DNA from: Caballeronia glebae
GTDB lineage: Bacteria > Pseudomonadota > Gammaproteobacteria > Burkholderiales > Burkholderiaceae
DNA: 54,833 nucleotides
Assembly (NCBI RefSeq): GCF_001545035.1
Contig: NZ_FCOJ02000050.1
Coordinates: forward strand, 1-54,833
Reading direction: 5' to 3'
The position numbers and the translations under genes were made by a program. The notes under the pieces are model-generated. The model searched no databases. It was not told where the DNA came from and saw only the letters and a list, made by a program, of their open reading frames with translations. Shown piece by piece: positions 7,702 through 15,590 of the stretch; within the stretch, counting starts at the first letter, position 1; every line of letters begins with the position of its first letter.

Positions 7702-8663
7702 CGCGACGCGCCCGATGCCGGGACCGACACGCTCGAAGTCGGCGCGGGCGCGGACGCCGGAGAAGTCTCCGACGCCGCGCGCTTGCCGATCTTCGGCCCG
7801 ATGCCGCGTACCGAGACCGTCGCCGTGCGGCCCGCGATCATGCGGAAATCAGCGGGGATTTCATCGAGCGTCACGCGCACGGGAATGCGTTGCGCGAGCC
7901 GCACCCAACTGAACGCGGGATTCACGTTCGGCAACAGACTCGGGCTTTGCTGACGGTCGCGGTCTTCGATCGCCGCGACGATGCTCTGCACATGGCCGCG
8001 CAGAATGCCGGCCTCGCCCATCACCTTGATATCGACGGGCTGGCCGATATCGATGCCGCCCAGCTTGGTTTCCTCGAAATAGCCATCGACGCGGAACGAG
8101 TTCATGTCGACCACCGAAAGCACCGCGCGCCCCGCCGCCACGAATTCGCCGGTGCGCGGCGCGCGATCGTTCAGATAACCATCGACGGGACTCACGATCT
8201 CCGTGCGTTGCAGATTCAGACGCGCGGTATCGATCGCGACGTCGGCATCGGCGAGCGCGGCCGTCGCCTGCTCGACTCGCGACTGCGTTTCCTCCACCAC
8301 TTCGCGCGCGACGAGATTGCCAAGCGCGCGATTGCGCGCATCTTCGCGGCGCGCCTGATCGAGCGTGGCGCGGCGTTGCTGCGCGCTCGCCTGCGCATTG
8401 CGCAACGCAAGCGTGTAACGCGCCCGGTCGATCACGAAGAGCACATCGCCTTTTTTGACCTGCTGATTGTCGGCCACCTTCACGTCGGTGATGAGGCCGG
8501 ACACGTCGGGCGCGACCTGGATGACGTCGGCGCGAACGTGGCCGTCGCGCGTCCACGGCGCGAACATGTAGTAGTCGACGAGCTTCCACAACACGACGCA
8601 CGCGATCGCGACGACGATGAGCGTAAGCAGAATCTGCCCGAGGGAGAACCAGGTTTTTTTCAC
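7698..8663 (-). CDS. HlyD-family periplasmic adaptor subunit of efflux pump
   Basis: A 321-residue membrane fusion protein linking the inner-membrane FUSC component to the NodT channel. One N-terminal transmembrane helix (QILLTLIVVAIACVVLW) is followed by a biotinyl-lipoyl-like half motif, a helical hairpin (~80-150), the second lipoyl half and a beta-barrel domain. The chosen start is GTG at 8663, which overlaps the stop of the DUF1656 gene (GTGA). The reading frame is open further upstream but that part is not protein-like. Together with its neighbours it resembles the AaeA/EmrA-type adaptors for aromatic or weak acids. Confidence 0.9.
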   Translation of the reverse strand: MKKTWFSLGQILLTLIVVAIACVVLWKLVDYYMFAPWTRDGHVRADVIQVAPDVSGLITDVKVADNQQVKKGDVLFVIDRARYTLALRNAQASAQQRRATLDQARREDARNRALGNLVAREVVEETQSRVEQATAALADADVAIDTARLNLQRTEIVSPVDGYLNDRAPRTGEFVAAGRAVLSVVDMNSFRVDGYFEETKLGGIDIGQPVDIKVMGEAGILRGHVQSIVAAIEDRDRQQSPSLLPNVNPAFSWVRLAQRIPVRVTLDEIPADFRMIAGRTATVSVRGIGPKIGKRAASETSPASAPAPTSSVSVPASGASR

Positions 8664-8869
8664 GAGATGAGCCGCTGCGAAACGATGACGACAACTCCCA
8701 GCAACAGAACATAGATGCCGAGATCGAAGATGGAACGATGCCACACGAAACGATAAAAGCCGACGCGCGCGAGCACGTTGCGAATCGCCAGATTCAAAAG
8801 ATAGGCGATGAACATCAGCACGAGCACGGCCGGCACGAACACGCCGAGAATGTCGATTTCGCCGATCAT
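8660..8869 (-). CDS. DUF1656 small inner-membrane protein
   Basis: A 69-residue protein with two transmembrane helices (about 9-30 and 48-66), typical of DUF1656/AaeX proteins that sit between FUSC and HlyD genes in aromatic-acid efflux operons. The stop overlaps the GTG of the adaptor. The ATG at 8869 (MIGEIDI) starts 34 nt after the FUSC gene. Its molecular role is unknown in the family, but it is almost always part of this operon type. Confidence 0.88.
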   Translation of the reverse strand: MIGEIDILGVFVPAVLVLMFIAYLLNLAIRNVLARVGFYRFVWHRSIFDLGIYVLLLGVVVIVSQRLIS

Positions 8870-8903
8870 ATGTGGCGTTCCGATAAAAAATGAAGGACGA
8901 AGA

Positions 8904-11015
8904 TCATGCCGGTTCCTCGCGCGGCGGCGCGCCGTCGGCGGCCTTCGGTTGCGCCTGCGTAGCGGGCGGATGCAACGACAGGCGCATGCCGACGAGCGCA
9001 TGCAGCGTGTCGCGCAGCCAGCGTTCGGACACGACCGCGTCGGGGTTCTGCGATTGCGCGAGCGCGCGCGACGTGACTTGTACACTCGTCGCATCGATGC
9101 TGCGGATCAGCTCGGGCGGCACGCTCTGGCGTGCGCGTCGCGCGATGCACAGTTCGAAGTAGCGGCGCAACGCGTCGAGCGTATCGTCGACGGAAGTCTG
9201 AATATCGATCGGCAGCTTGCGGCGCGTGCGGCGCAGATCGAGCGCATTCAGCGCGACGCGAAAATCGCGAAAGCTCTCGATGGACGGATGACGATGCGAG
9301 TCCGTCGCCGCGTGACGCGGCAGAAGCTGCATCAGCCGGTCGAGCATGCGTGCATAGAGATTGCGCTGATCCTCGATAACCACCGACGACGACGCGCTCA
9401 ACACGATATCCGCCCACGCCGAACGTGTGAGACGCGCGGCCGCCAGCTCCGCGCCGAAGGGACGCGTCATGCGCGTCCAGATGAACGCGAAGAGCAGGCC
9501 CGCGACGCCCGCGAGATTGCTGTTGATGAACACGAAGAAGTTCGCTTCGTAGGCGCTCTGAATGCTGATGAACGTCGCGGTGTTGACCGCCGTGAGCATC
9601 GTCACGAGCGTGAAGCGGGGCCGTGGAATAAGCGTGCCGATGATAAGAAACGGCACCGCGAAAATCATCACGAGCATGGGGAAGTCGTGTACGTGCGGCA
9701 ACACGGCGAACACGTAGAGTCCGGCGAGCACGACGCTCAGGCAGGTCGCGAGAAAGAACGTGAACACTTGCGGCGCGGGCTCGTCGAGCGCGGCGAAGAA
9801 GCAGCACGCGACGGCGGCGAGCGTCACGGCGCCCGCGCCGTCGTTCCATCCGGATTCGATCCACAGGCCGCACGCGACGATGATCGCGCTCACCGCGACG
9901 CCCGTCGAAAAGAGCATCATGCCGCGATCGAAAAAGCGCGCCGTGCCGCCGAGACGCCAGTGCCGGAAGTGCGGACGCCATTCGCTCGTCTCGTTGAGAA
10001 TGGCCGCGCGCAATGCACGGATGTCCTGCCATACGTCGATGACCTGGCCGAGCCGCCACAGCGCGTTCGACAGCAGCGCGCCGTCCGCGCTCGCCAGCGC
10101 TTCGACCGGCGGACGCATCGCGATAGCGCGTTCGCGCAGCGCATCGGGCTCGCGCTCGTTTTCAACGTCGAGTTCAGCGCGCGGCGTGGGCGAGGCGACC
10201 CACGCGGCGACATCCTTCAGGAGCGCTTCGAGCCCCGCCGGATGCTTGCCGTGCTTCGCGATCAGTTCGATGAGCGGATCGGCCATCGACGAAATCAGCG
10301 GCAGAAAGATCTGCATGCGTCCCTGCAACGCGCGCGCGCGACGGATGATGTCGGGCCGCGTGTGATCGTAGGTCAACTGGCTCAGCAGGATTTCGAGCCC
10401 GTTGACGGTGGCCGCGAGCCGCTGGCGCGCCGCCGATATCGACGCGCCCGCGATGCGCCCCGAAAGCGTTTCGCTTGCATAGAAGATGGCGTCGCGAAAC
10501 CATCCATCCGTTCGGAGGATGAGCGTCGGCGCGAGGCGGCTCGGAAACACAGCGCTGCCGACGATGCTCGCCACCACGATCCCGAGCAGAATCTCTTCGG
10601 TGCGCGCGATCGCGAGATCGAAGACGGCCGTCGGATTCGTCACGGCGGGCAGGGCGATCAGCGGCAGCGTGTAGCCCGCGAGCAGAAACACGTAGCTGCG
10701 CGCGCTGCGGTCGAACATCGAAAGATAGAGCAGCGTGCCCGTCCACAACGCAACGATCACGCTGAAAAGAAACGGCGACTCGACGAAAGGCGGCACGATC
10801 AACACCGCGCCCGATGCGCCGATCATCGTGCCGAGGGCGCGATACAGCGCCTTCGAGCGCGTCGCGCCGACGAACGGATTCGACACGATATAAACGGTCG
10901 CCATCGCCCAATAAGGACGCGGCAATTCGAGCGCGAGGCCGATGTAAAGCGCGATCATCGCGGCGGCGAAGGTCTTGGCGGAAAAGAGCCAGTCGCGCGC
11001 GGAAGGAAAGGACAT
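8904..11015 (-). CDS. FUSC-family inner-membrane efflux transporter
   Basis: A 703-residue protein with two bundles of about five to six transmembrane helices (about 15-165 and 350-500), each followed by a cytoplasmic helical region, as in AaeB/FUSC transporters that export aromatic carboxylic acids or related toxic compounds. The ATG at 11015 (MSFPSARDW) follows the MarR gene by four bases and is preferred over an in-frame upstream Met that would lie within MarR. It is the energised inner-membrane part of the pump encoded with the DUF1656, HlyD and NodT genes. The substrate cannot be read from sequence. Confidence 0.9.
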   Translation of the reverse strand: MSFPSARDWLFSAKTFAAAMIALYIGLALELPRPYWAMATVYIVSNPFVGATRSKALYRALGTMIGASGAVLIVPPFVESPFLFSVIVALWTGTLLYLSMFDRSARSYVFLLAGYTLPLIALPAVTNPTAVFDLAIARTEEILLGIVVASIVGSAVFPSRLAPTLILRTDGWFRDAIFYASETLSGRIAGASISAARQRLAATVNGLEILLSQLTYDHTRPDIIRRARALQGRMQIFLPLISSMADPLIELIAKHGKHPAGLEALLKDVAAWVASPTPRAELDVENEREPDALRERAIAMRPPVEALASADGALLSNALWRLGQVIDVWQDIRALRAAILNETSEWRPHFRHWRLGGTARFFDRGMMLFSTGVAVSAIIVACGLWIESGWNDGAGAVTLAAVACCFFAALDEPAPQVFTFFLATCLSVVLAGLYVFAVLPHVHDFPMLVMIFAVPFLIIGTLIPRPRFTLVTMLTAVNTATFISIQSAYEANFFVFINSNLAGVAGLLFAFIWTRMTRPFGAELAAARLTRSAWADIVLSASSSVVIEDQRNLYARMLDRLMQLLPRHAATDSHRHPSIESFRDFRVALNALDLRRTRRKLPIDIQTSVDDTLDALRRYFELCIARRARQSVPPELIRSIDATSVQVTSRALAQSQNPDAVVSERWLRDTLHALVGMRLSLHPPATQAQPKAADGAPPREEPA

Positions 11016-11019
11016 GGCG

Positions 11020-11529
11020 CTAGGCTCCGCGCTTTGCGGCCGGCCGCGCCGGCTGGGCGGTTTCGTCGATCGCGTCCAATGCGGCGAGCAGTTTCGCATC
11101 CGGCAACGCACTGAATGCTTCGAGCACGCGCAGCGTCGTTTCCAGGTCTGCGCGGCTCACGCCTTTCAAGAGCCGCGCGCGCAGCGTGACGAGACGCTCT
11201 TCCATGCGCGCGGTGACGGCGCGGCCTTCGTCGGTGAGCGTGATGGTCTTGGCGCGCTTGTCTTCCGGATCTTCGTCGCGCCGCACGAGACCGGCCGCGC
11301 AAAGCTGATCGAGCAGCCGCACGAGCGATGGCCCTTCGATGCCGACATGCTCCGCGAGCGTCACCTGACGCACCGCCGCGCCGAGCCGGTTGGCCGTGAG
11401 CAGCGGTACGGCGCACGCTTCGGACACGCCATACGAGGCGAGCACGCCGTGGCTCGTGCGGCGCCAGCGTCGCGCGGCAAGCACGAGCGTGCTGCTCACG
11501 GAGCGGCGCAGAAGATCGAGTTGAGTCAT
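11020..11529 (-). CDS. MarR-family regulator of the efflux operon
   Basis: A 169-residue winged-helix protein with the MarR layout: an N-terminal dimerisation helix, HTH around residues 50-80 (VTLAEHVGIEGPSLVRLLDQL), a wing containing DPEDKRAK, and C-terminal helices. It is first in the minus-strand pump operon, four bases before FUSC, so it most likely represses its own operon and is released by the pump substrate, as for many MarR/FUSC pairs. A cluster of short palindromes lies just upstream (11557-11606). Confidence 0.9.
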   Translation of the reverse strand: MTQLDLLRRSVSSTLVLAARRWRRTSHGVLASYGVSEACAVPLLTANRLGAAVRQVTLAEHVGIEGPSLVRLLDQLCAAGLVRRDEDPEDKRAKTITLTDEGRAVTARMEERLVTLRARLLKGVSRADLETTLRVLEAFSALPDAKLLAALDAIDETAQPARPAAKRGA

Positions 11530-11556
11530 GCGGCGGGATTATAGCGAGAAGTTTAT

Positions 11557-11606
11557 TCGTTAGCATGCTATCTACTTACGAATTTTCTTTCAGATTGCGT
11601 ACGTAA
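11557..11606. promoter_or_regulatory. Candidate MarR operator region between efflux operon and DUF1275 gene
   Basis: This AT-richer stretch between the divergent genes holds a perfect 10-bp palindrome tagcatgcta (11561-11570), framed by ttcgt (11556-11560) and acgaa (11578-11582), and a longer inverted repeat ttacg (11576-11580) with cgtaa (11602-11606). MarR proteins bind imperfect palindromes of this size over their own promoters. The operator role is inferred. Confidence 0.4.
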
Positions 11607-11670
11607 GGCATGGGCGCATGCGCATATCGGCGTGCTATCTTTTCGGCTCGATCATTTCGCCCGCGCCGCC

Positions 11671-12432
11671 ATGCCGATCGCCTATCTTCGTGGCCTGACC
11701 TCGCCCAGCCGCACCGATTCCGCCAACCGGCGCCTCGGCTGCGCGCTCGCCTTCGTCGCGGGCGCGGCCAATGCGGGCGGCTTTCTCGCCGTCGGGCAAT
11801 ACACGTCGCACATGTCGGGACTGGTTTCTTCCATCGCCGATAACCTCGTGCTCGGCCAGATAGCGTTCGTGTTCTCCGCGATCGCCGCGGTCGGCGCGTT
11901 TCTCGGCGGCGCGGCGACCTCCGCGGTGCTCATCAACTGGGGACGGCAGCGGCGCGCGCATAGCGTGTTTGCAACGCCGCTCTTGCTGGAAGCCGCGCTT
12001 CTGCTCGTGTTCGGCATGCTCGGCGCGAATCTGGAGACGCATCGCGTGTGGGACGTACCGTTGACCGTTGCGTTGCTCTGCTTCGTGATGGGCCTGCAAA
12101 ATGCAATGATCACGAAGATATCGAAGGCCGAGATTCGCACGACGCACGTGACGGGACTCGTGACCGACATCGGCATCGAAATCGGCAAGAGTCTGTACTG
12201 GAACCGCGGCATGTCGCGTGACGACGCCGCCTACGTGCGCGCGAATTACGCGCGTCTCGTGCTGCTGAGCTCGCTCTTCGCGATGTTCATGCTCGGCGGT
12301 TTCGCGGGCGCGATCGGTTTCGCGCATTTCGGCTTCGCGACGACCGTGCCGCTCGCCGCCGTGCTGTTGCTGTTCTCGTGCGTGCCGCTCGCGGACGATC
12401 TCGCGGCCGGCAGACGTCGGGCGCGCCGCTAG
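11671..12432 (+). CDS. DUF1275 (YoaK-type) membrane protein
   Basis: A 253-residue integral membrane protein with six predicted helices and the family signatures G-AANAGGFLAVG-YTSHMSG near the N-terminus and F-MGLQNA then R-THVTG in the middle. DUF1275 proteins are widespread and poorly characterised; a transporter-like role is assumed. ATG 11671 is chosen as the first Met giving the normal N-terminus; no strong ribosome binding site is visible, and GTG 11632 in the same frame is possible. It is divergent from the MarR/efflux operon and overlaps the end of ampR convergently by four bases. Confidence 0.85.
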   Translation: MPIAYLRGLTSPSRTDSANRRLGCALAFVAGAANAGGFLAVGQYTSHMSGLVSSIADNLVLGQIAFVFSAIAAVGAFLGGAATSAVLINWGRQRRAHSVFATPLLLEAALLLVFGMLGANLETHRVWDVPLTVALLCFVMGLQNAMITKISKAEIRTTHVTGLVTDIGIEIGKSLYWNRGMSRDDAAYVRANYARLVLLSSLFAMFMLGGFAGAIGFAHFGFATTVPLAAVLLLFSCVPLADDLAAGRRRARR

Positions 12433-13301
12433 ACGGCCTCGGCGGCTTCTGCGACGATCCAGTCGCGAAACAGCGTCATGCCGTGCGAAAGCCGCCGCGA
12501 CTTGAGCCACGTGAGCCAATAGCCGCCGGTCTTCACTTCGATCTCGAACGGGCGCACGAGCAGCCCGCCCTGCAACTCGCGCACGAACATGCGCGGCGGC
12601 GCGAGCGCGACGCCCGCGCCTTGCACCGCTGCTTCCACCATCAGACGCGACGAATCGAAGACGGGGCCGTTCATTGTCCACGCGTCGAGGCCGGCGGCGT
12701 CGAACCAGTCGATCCAGTCGTCCGCGCGATAGGAGCGCAGCAGCACTTCGTTGGCGAGATCGGACGGCTTGCCGAGACGCCGGGCGATGTCGGGTGCGCA
12801 TAGCGCGGCGAGCGGCGCATCGAGCAGGCGCGCGTTGTGTGTCGCCGGCCACGTGCCCGCGCCGAAGCGGATGGCGAAGTCGAGTCCTTCGGACGCGGGA
12901 TCGACGAGATTGTTATGCGTGAGGAGCCGCAACTCGACGAACGGATGCGTCTCGCGAAACGCTTTCAGCCGCGGCATCAGCCACCCGACCGCGAATGTGC
13001 CGACGACGCCCACCGTCAGCACCTCGTGAAAGTGGCCGCCGTCGAATTGCTTGAGCACGGCTTCGATGCGGCCGAACGCGTCGCTCAGCACGGGCAGCAG
13101 CGCGCGCCCTTCGTCGGTGACGCTCAGGCCGCGCGGCAGGCGTCTGAAGAGCGGCGTGCCGAGCCGTTCCTCCAGCGCGCGCACTTGCTGGCTGACGGCC
13201 GCCTGCGTGACGTTCAATTCCTGGGCGGCGCGCGTGAAGCTCAAGTGCCGGGCCGATGCTTCGAACGCGCGCAACGCGTTCAGCGGAAGATGAGGTCGCA
13301 T
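12429..13301 (-). CDS. ampR: LysR-family regulator AmpR
   Basis: A 290-residue LysR protein: N-terminal HTH (about residues 22-45, SFTRAAQELNVTQAAVSQQV) and a two-lobe effector domain. The opening RPHLPLNALRAFEASARHLS, the GVVGTFAVGWLMPRL stretch and its divergent position next to a class C beta-lactamase gene identify it as AmpR, which controls ampC in response to muropeptides (repressor with UDP-MurNAc-pentapeptide, activator with anhydro-muropeptides). ATG 13301 is chosen from the conserved N-terminus; an open frame continues upstream across the promoter but is not coding. Confidence 0.9.
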   Translation of the reverse strand: MRPHLPLNALRAFEASARHLSFTRAAQELNVTQAAVSQQVRALEERLGTPLFRRLPRGLSVTDEGRALLPVLSDAFGRIEAVLKQFDGGHFHEVLTVGVVGTFAVGWLMPRLKAFRETHPFVELRLLTHNNLVDPASEGLDFAIRFGAGTWPATHNARLLDAPLAALCAPDIARRLGKPSDLANEVLLRSYRADDWIDWFDAAGLDAWTMNGPVFDSSRLMVEAAVQGAGVALAPPRMFVRELQGGLLVRPFEIEVKTGGYWLTWLKSRRLSHGMTLFRDWIVAEAAEAV

Positions 13302-13419
13302 GGTTCCCATAAGTTTTTCTATTGCCAGCGGTAAATTATCCTCGATTGTGCAAGCGCGCAAAAGAGCGGATATTTCGCTTCGTTCCAAGTCACACCAACC
13401 AGAACGAAGGATCAAGACA
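13302..13419. promoter_or_regulatory. ampR-ampC divergent promoter region
   Basis: 118 nt between the two start codons, AT-richer than its flanks. A short sequence at 13328-13337 (gcggtaaatt) resembles the 3' half of known AmpR sites in enteric ampR-ampC regions, within an imperfect dyad ttgcc-agc-ggtaa at 13322-13334. It is the only place for AmpR binding in the pair. The exact site is inferred. Confidence 0.4.
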
Positions 13420-14583
13420 ATGAAGTTTCGTGCGCTGAGCCTTTTGGCGGCAAGCATTTTTTCTTTTGGCGCGATGTCCGGCGCCGCGCATGCAAGCGAT
13501 GTCGCGAGCATCCGGGCGACCGTCGATCAGACCATCAAGCCGTTGATGGCGCTGCACGGCATTCACGGCATGGCGGTGGGCGTCGTCGTGGACGGCAAGC
13601 CTTATGTGTTCGACTACGGCGTGGCGTCGAAGGCGACTAACCAGCCCGTCACGCGCGATACGCTCTTCGAGGTCGGCTCGATCAGCAAGACCCTCACCGC
13701 GACGCTCGCGTCCTACGCGCAGGTCGAAGGCGATCTCTCGCTGACCGATCCGGTGAGCAAATATCTTCCATCGCTCGACGGCACCGAGTTCGGCAAGGTG
13801 ACGCTGTTGAATCTCGGCACGCACACGCCGGGCGGCCTGCCGCTGCAAGTGCCCGATGACATTCACGACAACGACCAGTTGATGCAGTACTTCAGGACAT
13901 GGCGTCCGGCTCAGCCGCCCGGCACGATCCGCACGTATGCGAATCCCGGCATCGGCACGCTCGGTCTGATTGCCGCGAAGAGCATGAAGCAGGACTTCAC
14001 CCCGCTGATGCAAACGCGCCTCTTTCCCGCCCTCGGGTTGAAGCACAGTTATATCGACGTGCCCGCATCTAAGCAGCGCGATTACGCGCAAGGCTATACG
14101 AAAGACGACACGCCGATTCGCATGAAAGGCGGCGTGCTCTCGGCGGAAGCTTTCGGCGTGAGATCTACGGCGGCGGACATGACGCGCTACCTGCAGATCA
14201 ACATGAACATGGTGCGTATCGATCCGGCGGTCCAGCGTGCCGTCGACGCCACGCACACGGCCTATTTTCAGGCGGGTCCGCTGACGCAGGACCTTATCTG
14301 GGAGCAGTATCCGTATCCGGTCGCGTTGCAGCCGCTGCTTGAAGGAAACGCGGCTTCGATGATCACGAACGCGATGTCCGTCACGCGCATCGATCCGCCG
14401 CAAGCCCCGCGCGACGACGTGTGGATCAACAAGACCGGCTCGACCAATGGTTTCGGCGCATATATCGCGTTCGTGCCGAAGGCGCGCGTGGGCATCGTGA
14501 TGCTCGCGAACCGGAACATCCCGAACGAAGAGCGCGTGAAGGCCGCGTATGCAATCATCGCGTCGTTAGCCGGCGGACGATAA
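13420..14583 (+). CDS. ampC: Class C beta-lactamase AmpC
   Basis: A 387-residue periplasmic serine beta-lactamase with a Sec signal peptide (cleavage near AHA-SD, residue 25). Active-site motifs are complete: SISK (nucleophile Ser87, Lys90), YAN at 173-175 in place of the common YSN, and KTG at 338-340. The lipid-side block HTPGGLPLQVPD is characteristic of AmpC, with Pro where Ala is usual. It hydrolyses cephalosporins and penicillins. The start at 13420 gives a proper signal peptide. Divergent from ampR, so expression is expected to be inducible. A LysR gene follows eleven bases downstream in the same direction and might be reached by read-through. Confidence 0.93.
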   Translation: MKFRALSLLAASIFSFGAMSGAAHASDVASIRATVDQTIKPLMALHGIHGMAVGVVVDGKPYVFDYGVASKATNQPVTRDTLFEVGSISKTLTATLASYAQVEGDLSLTDPVSKYLPSLDGTEFGKVTLLNLGTHTPGGLPLQVPDDIHDNDQLMQYFRTWRPAQPPGTIRTYANPGIGTLGLIAAKSMKQDFTPLMQTRLFPALGLKHSYIDVPASKQRDYAQGYTKDDTPIRMKGGVLSAEAFGVRSTAADMTRYLQINMNMVRIDPAVQRAVDATHTAYFQAGPLTQDLIWEQYPYPVALQPLLEGNAASMITNAMSVTRIDPPQAPRDDVWINKTGSTNGFGAYIAFVPKARVGIVMLANRNIPNEERVKAAYAIIASLAGGR

Positions 14584-14594
14584 ACACAACAACC

Positions 14595-15497
14595 ATGCGG
14601 ATCGATCCCTACAGTCTCGAACTTTTCATCGCGGTCGTCGAGGAGGGATCGATCGCGCGCGCCGCGAGCCGCAGCCACATCGCGGCGTCGGCATTGAGCA
14701 GGCGCATCGCGGATCTCGAAGCGGCCATCGGCGTCGCGCTCCTGATCCGCTCGCCTTCGGGCGTGCAACTGACCGAAGCGGGGCAGCACGCTTATTCCAG
14801 CGCGCGCTCCATTCATGGCCAGCTGGAGAGCATGGCGCGCGAAGTCCAGTCGATGAGCGGCCAGATCGCGGGCGTCGTGCGTTTGCATGCGAATGCATCG
14901 GCGATCGTGGGCTTCCTGCCCGAACGTCTGACGCTCTTCAAGACGCGCTATCCGCTCGTGGAGATCGCGCTGACGGAACAGATCAGCGACGAAGTGATAC
15001 GCGCCTGTCTCGACGATCGCGCGGATGTAGGCATATCGGCGAGCACGAAGGCACACGCGGGACTCGATTCATGGCGCTTCGTCGACGATCCGCTGATGGT
15101 CGTCCTGCCGCCCGATCACGAACTCGCGCAAGCGGACTCGTTGAGCTTTGCCGAAGTGACGCGCTTTGCGCTCGTCGCGTTGCAGGCGGGAGGCTCGCTC
15201 GATCAGACCTTGAAAGAACACGCCGATGCCGCGCGCATGCCGCTCAACGTGACCGTCACCGTCAACAGCTTCGACGCGCAGTGCCGCATGGTCGAGGCGG
15301 GCCTCGGCATCGGCATCGTGCCGACGAGCGCCGCGTCGGCGTTCGCGGGATCGCGCAACTTCGTGCGTGTGCCGTTGCGCGAAACGTGGGGCAGCGGCCG
15401 TTGCCTGCACGTGCATGCGCCGCGCAAGTCGTCGCGCCTGAAGGCGGTGCAGGCGCTGATCGATACGCTTATCGATACGCTTATCGACGAGGGTTAA
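14595..15497 (+). CDS. LysR-family regulator, probably of the hydro-lyase/MFS genes
   Basis: A 300-residue LysR protein with HTH at about residues 17-40 (SIARAASRSHIAASALSRRI) and a periplasmic-binding-like effector domain. It lies between ampC and the aconitase-superfamily gene, 93 nt upstream of the latter and in the same direction, so it is the likely regulator of the hydro-lyase and MFS carrier. The C-terminus ends in a short repeat LIDTLIDTLIDEG encoded by a 12-nt tandem repeat (15459-15482), which may vary in length. There is no clear ribosome binding site at ATG 14595. Confidence 0.85.
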   Translation: MRIDPYSLELFIAVVEEGSIARAASRSHIAASALSRRIADLEAAIGVALLIRSPSGVQLTEAGQHAYSSARSIHGQLESMAREVQSMSGQIAGVVRLHANASAIVGFLPERLTLFKTRYPLVEIALTEQISDEVIRACLDDRADVGISASTKAHAGLDSWRFVDDPLMVVLPPDHELAQADSLSFAEVTRFALVALQAGGSLDQTLKEHADAARMPLNVTVTVNSFDAQCRMVEAGLGIGIVPTSAASAFAGSRNFVRVPLRETWGSGRCLHVHAPRKSSRLKAVQALIDTLIDTLIDEG

Positions 15498-15590
15498 CGC
15501 GGACATCGCATCTCGCGATGCCCCCTGTGCTGAACGAACACTTCATGCGCGCGCGCGGGTGCGTCTAGATTGGCGTCGAAGGAGAGTGCG

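Noticed and set aside
8808..11114. Long plus-strand open frame (over 760 codons) opposite the FUSC and MarR genes
   Set aside because: Arg/Ala/His-rich translation without domains; a typical antisense shadow of GC-rich genes.
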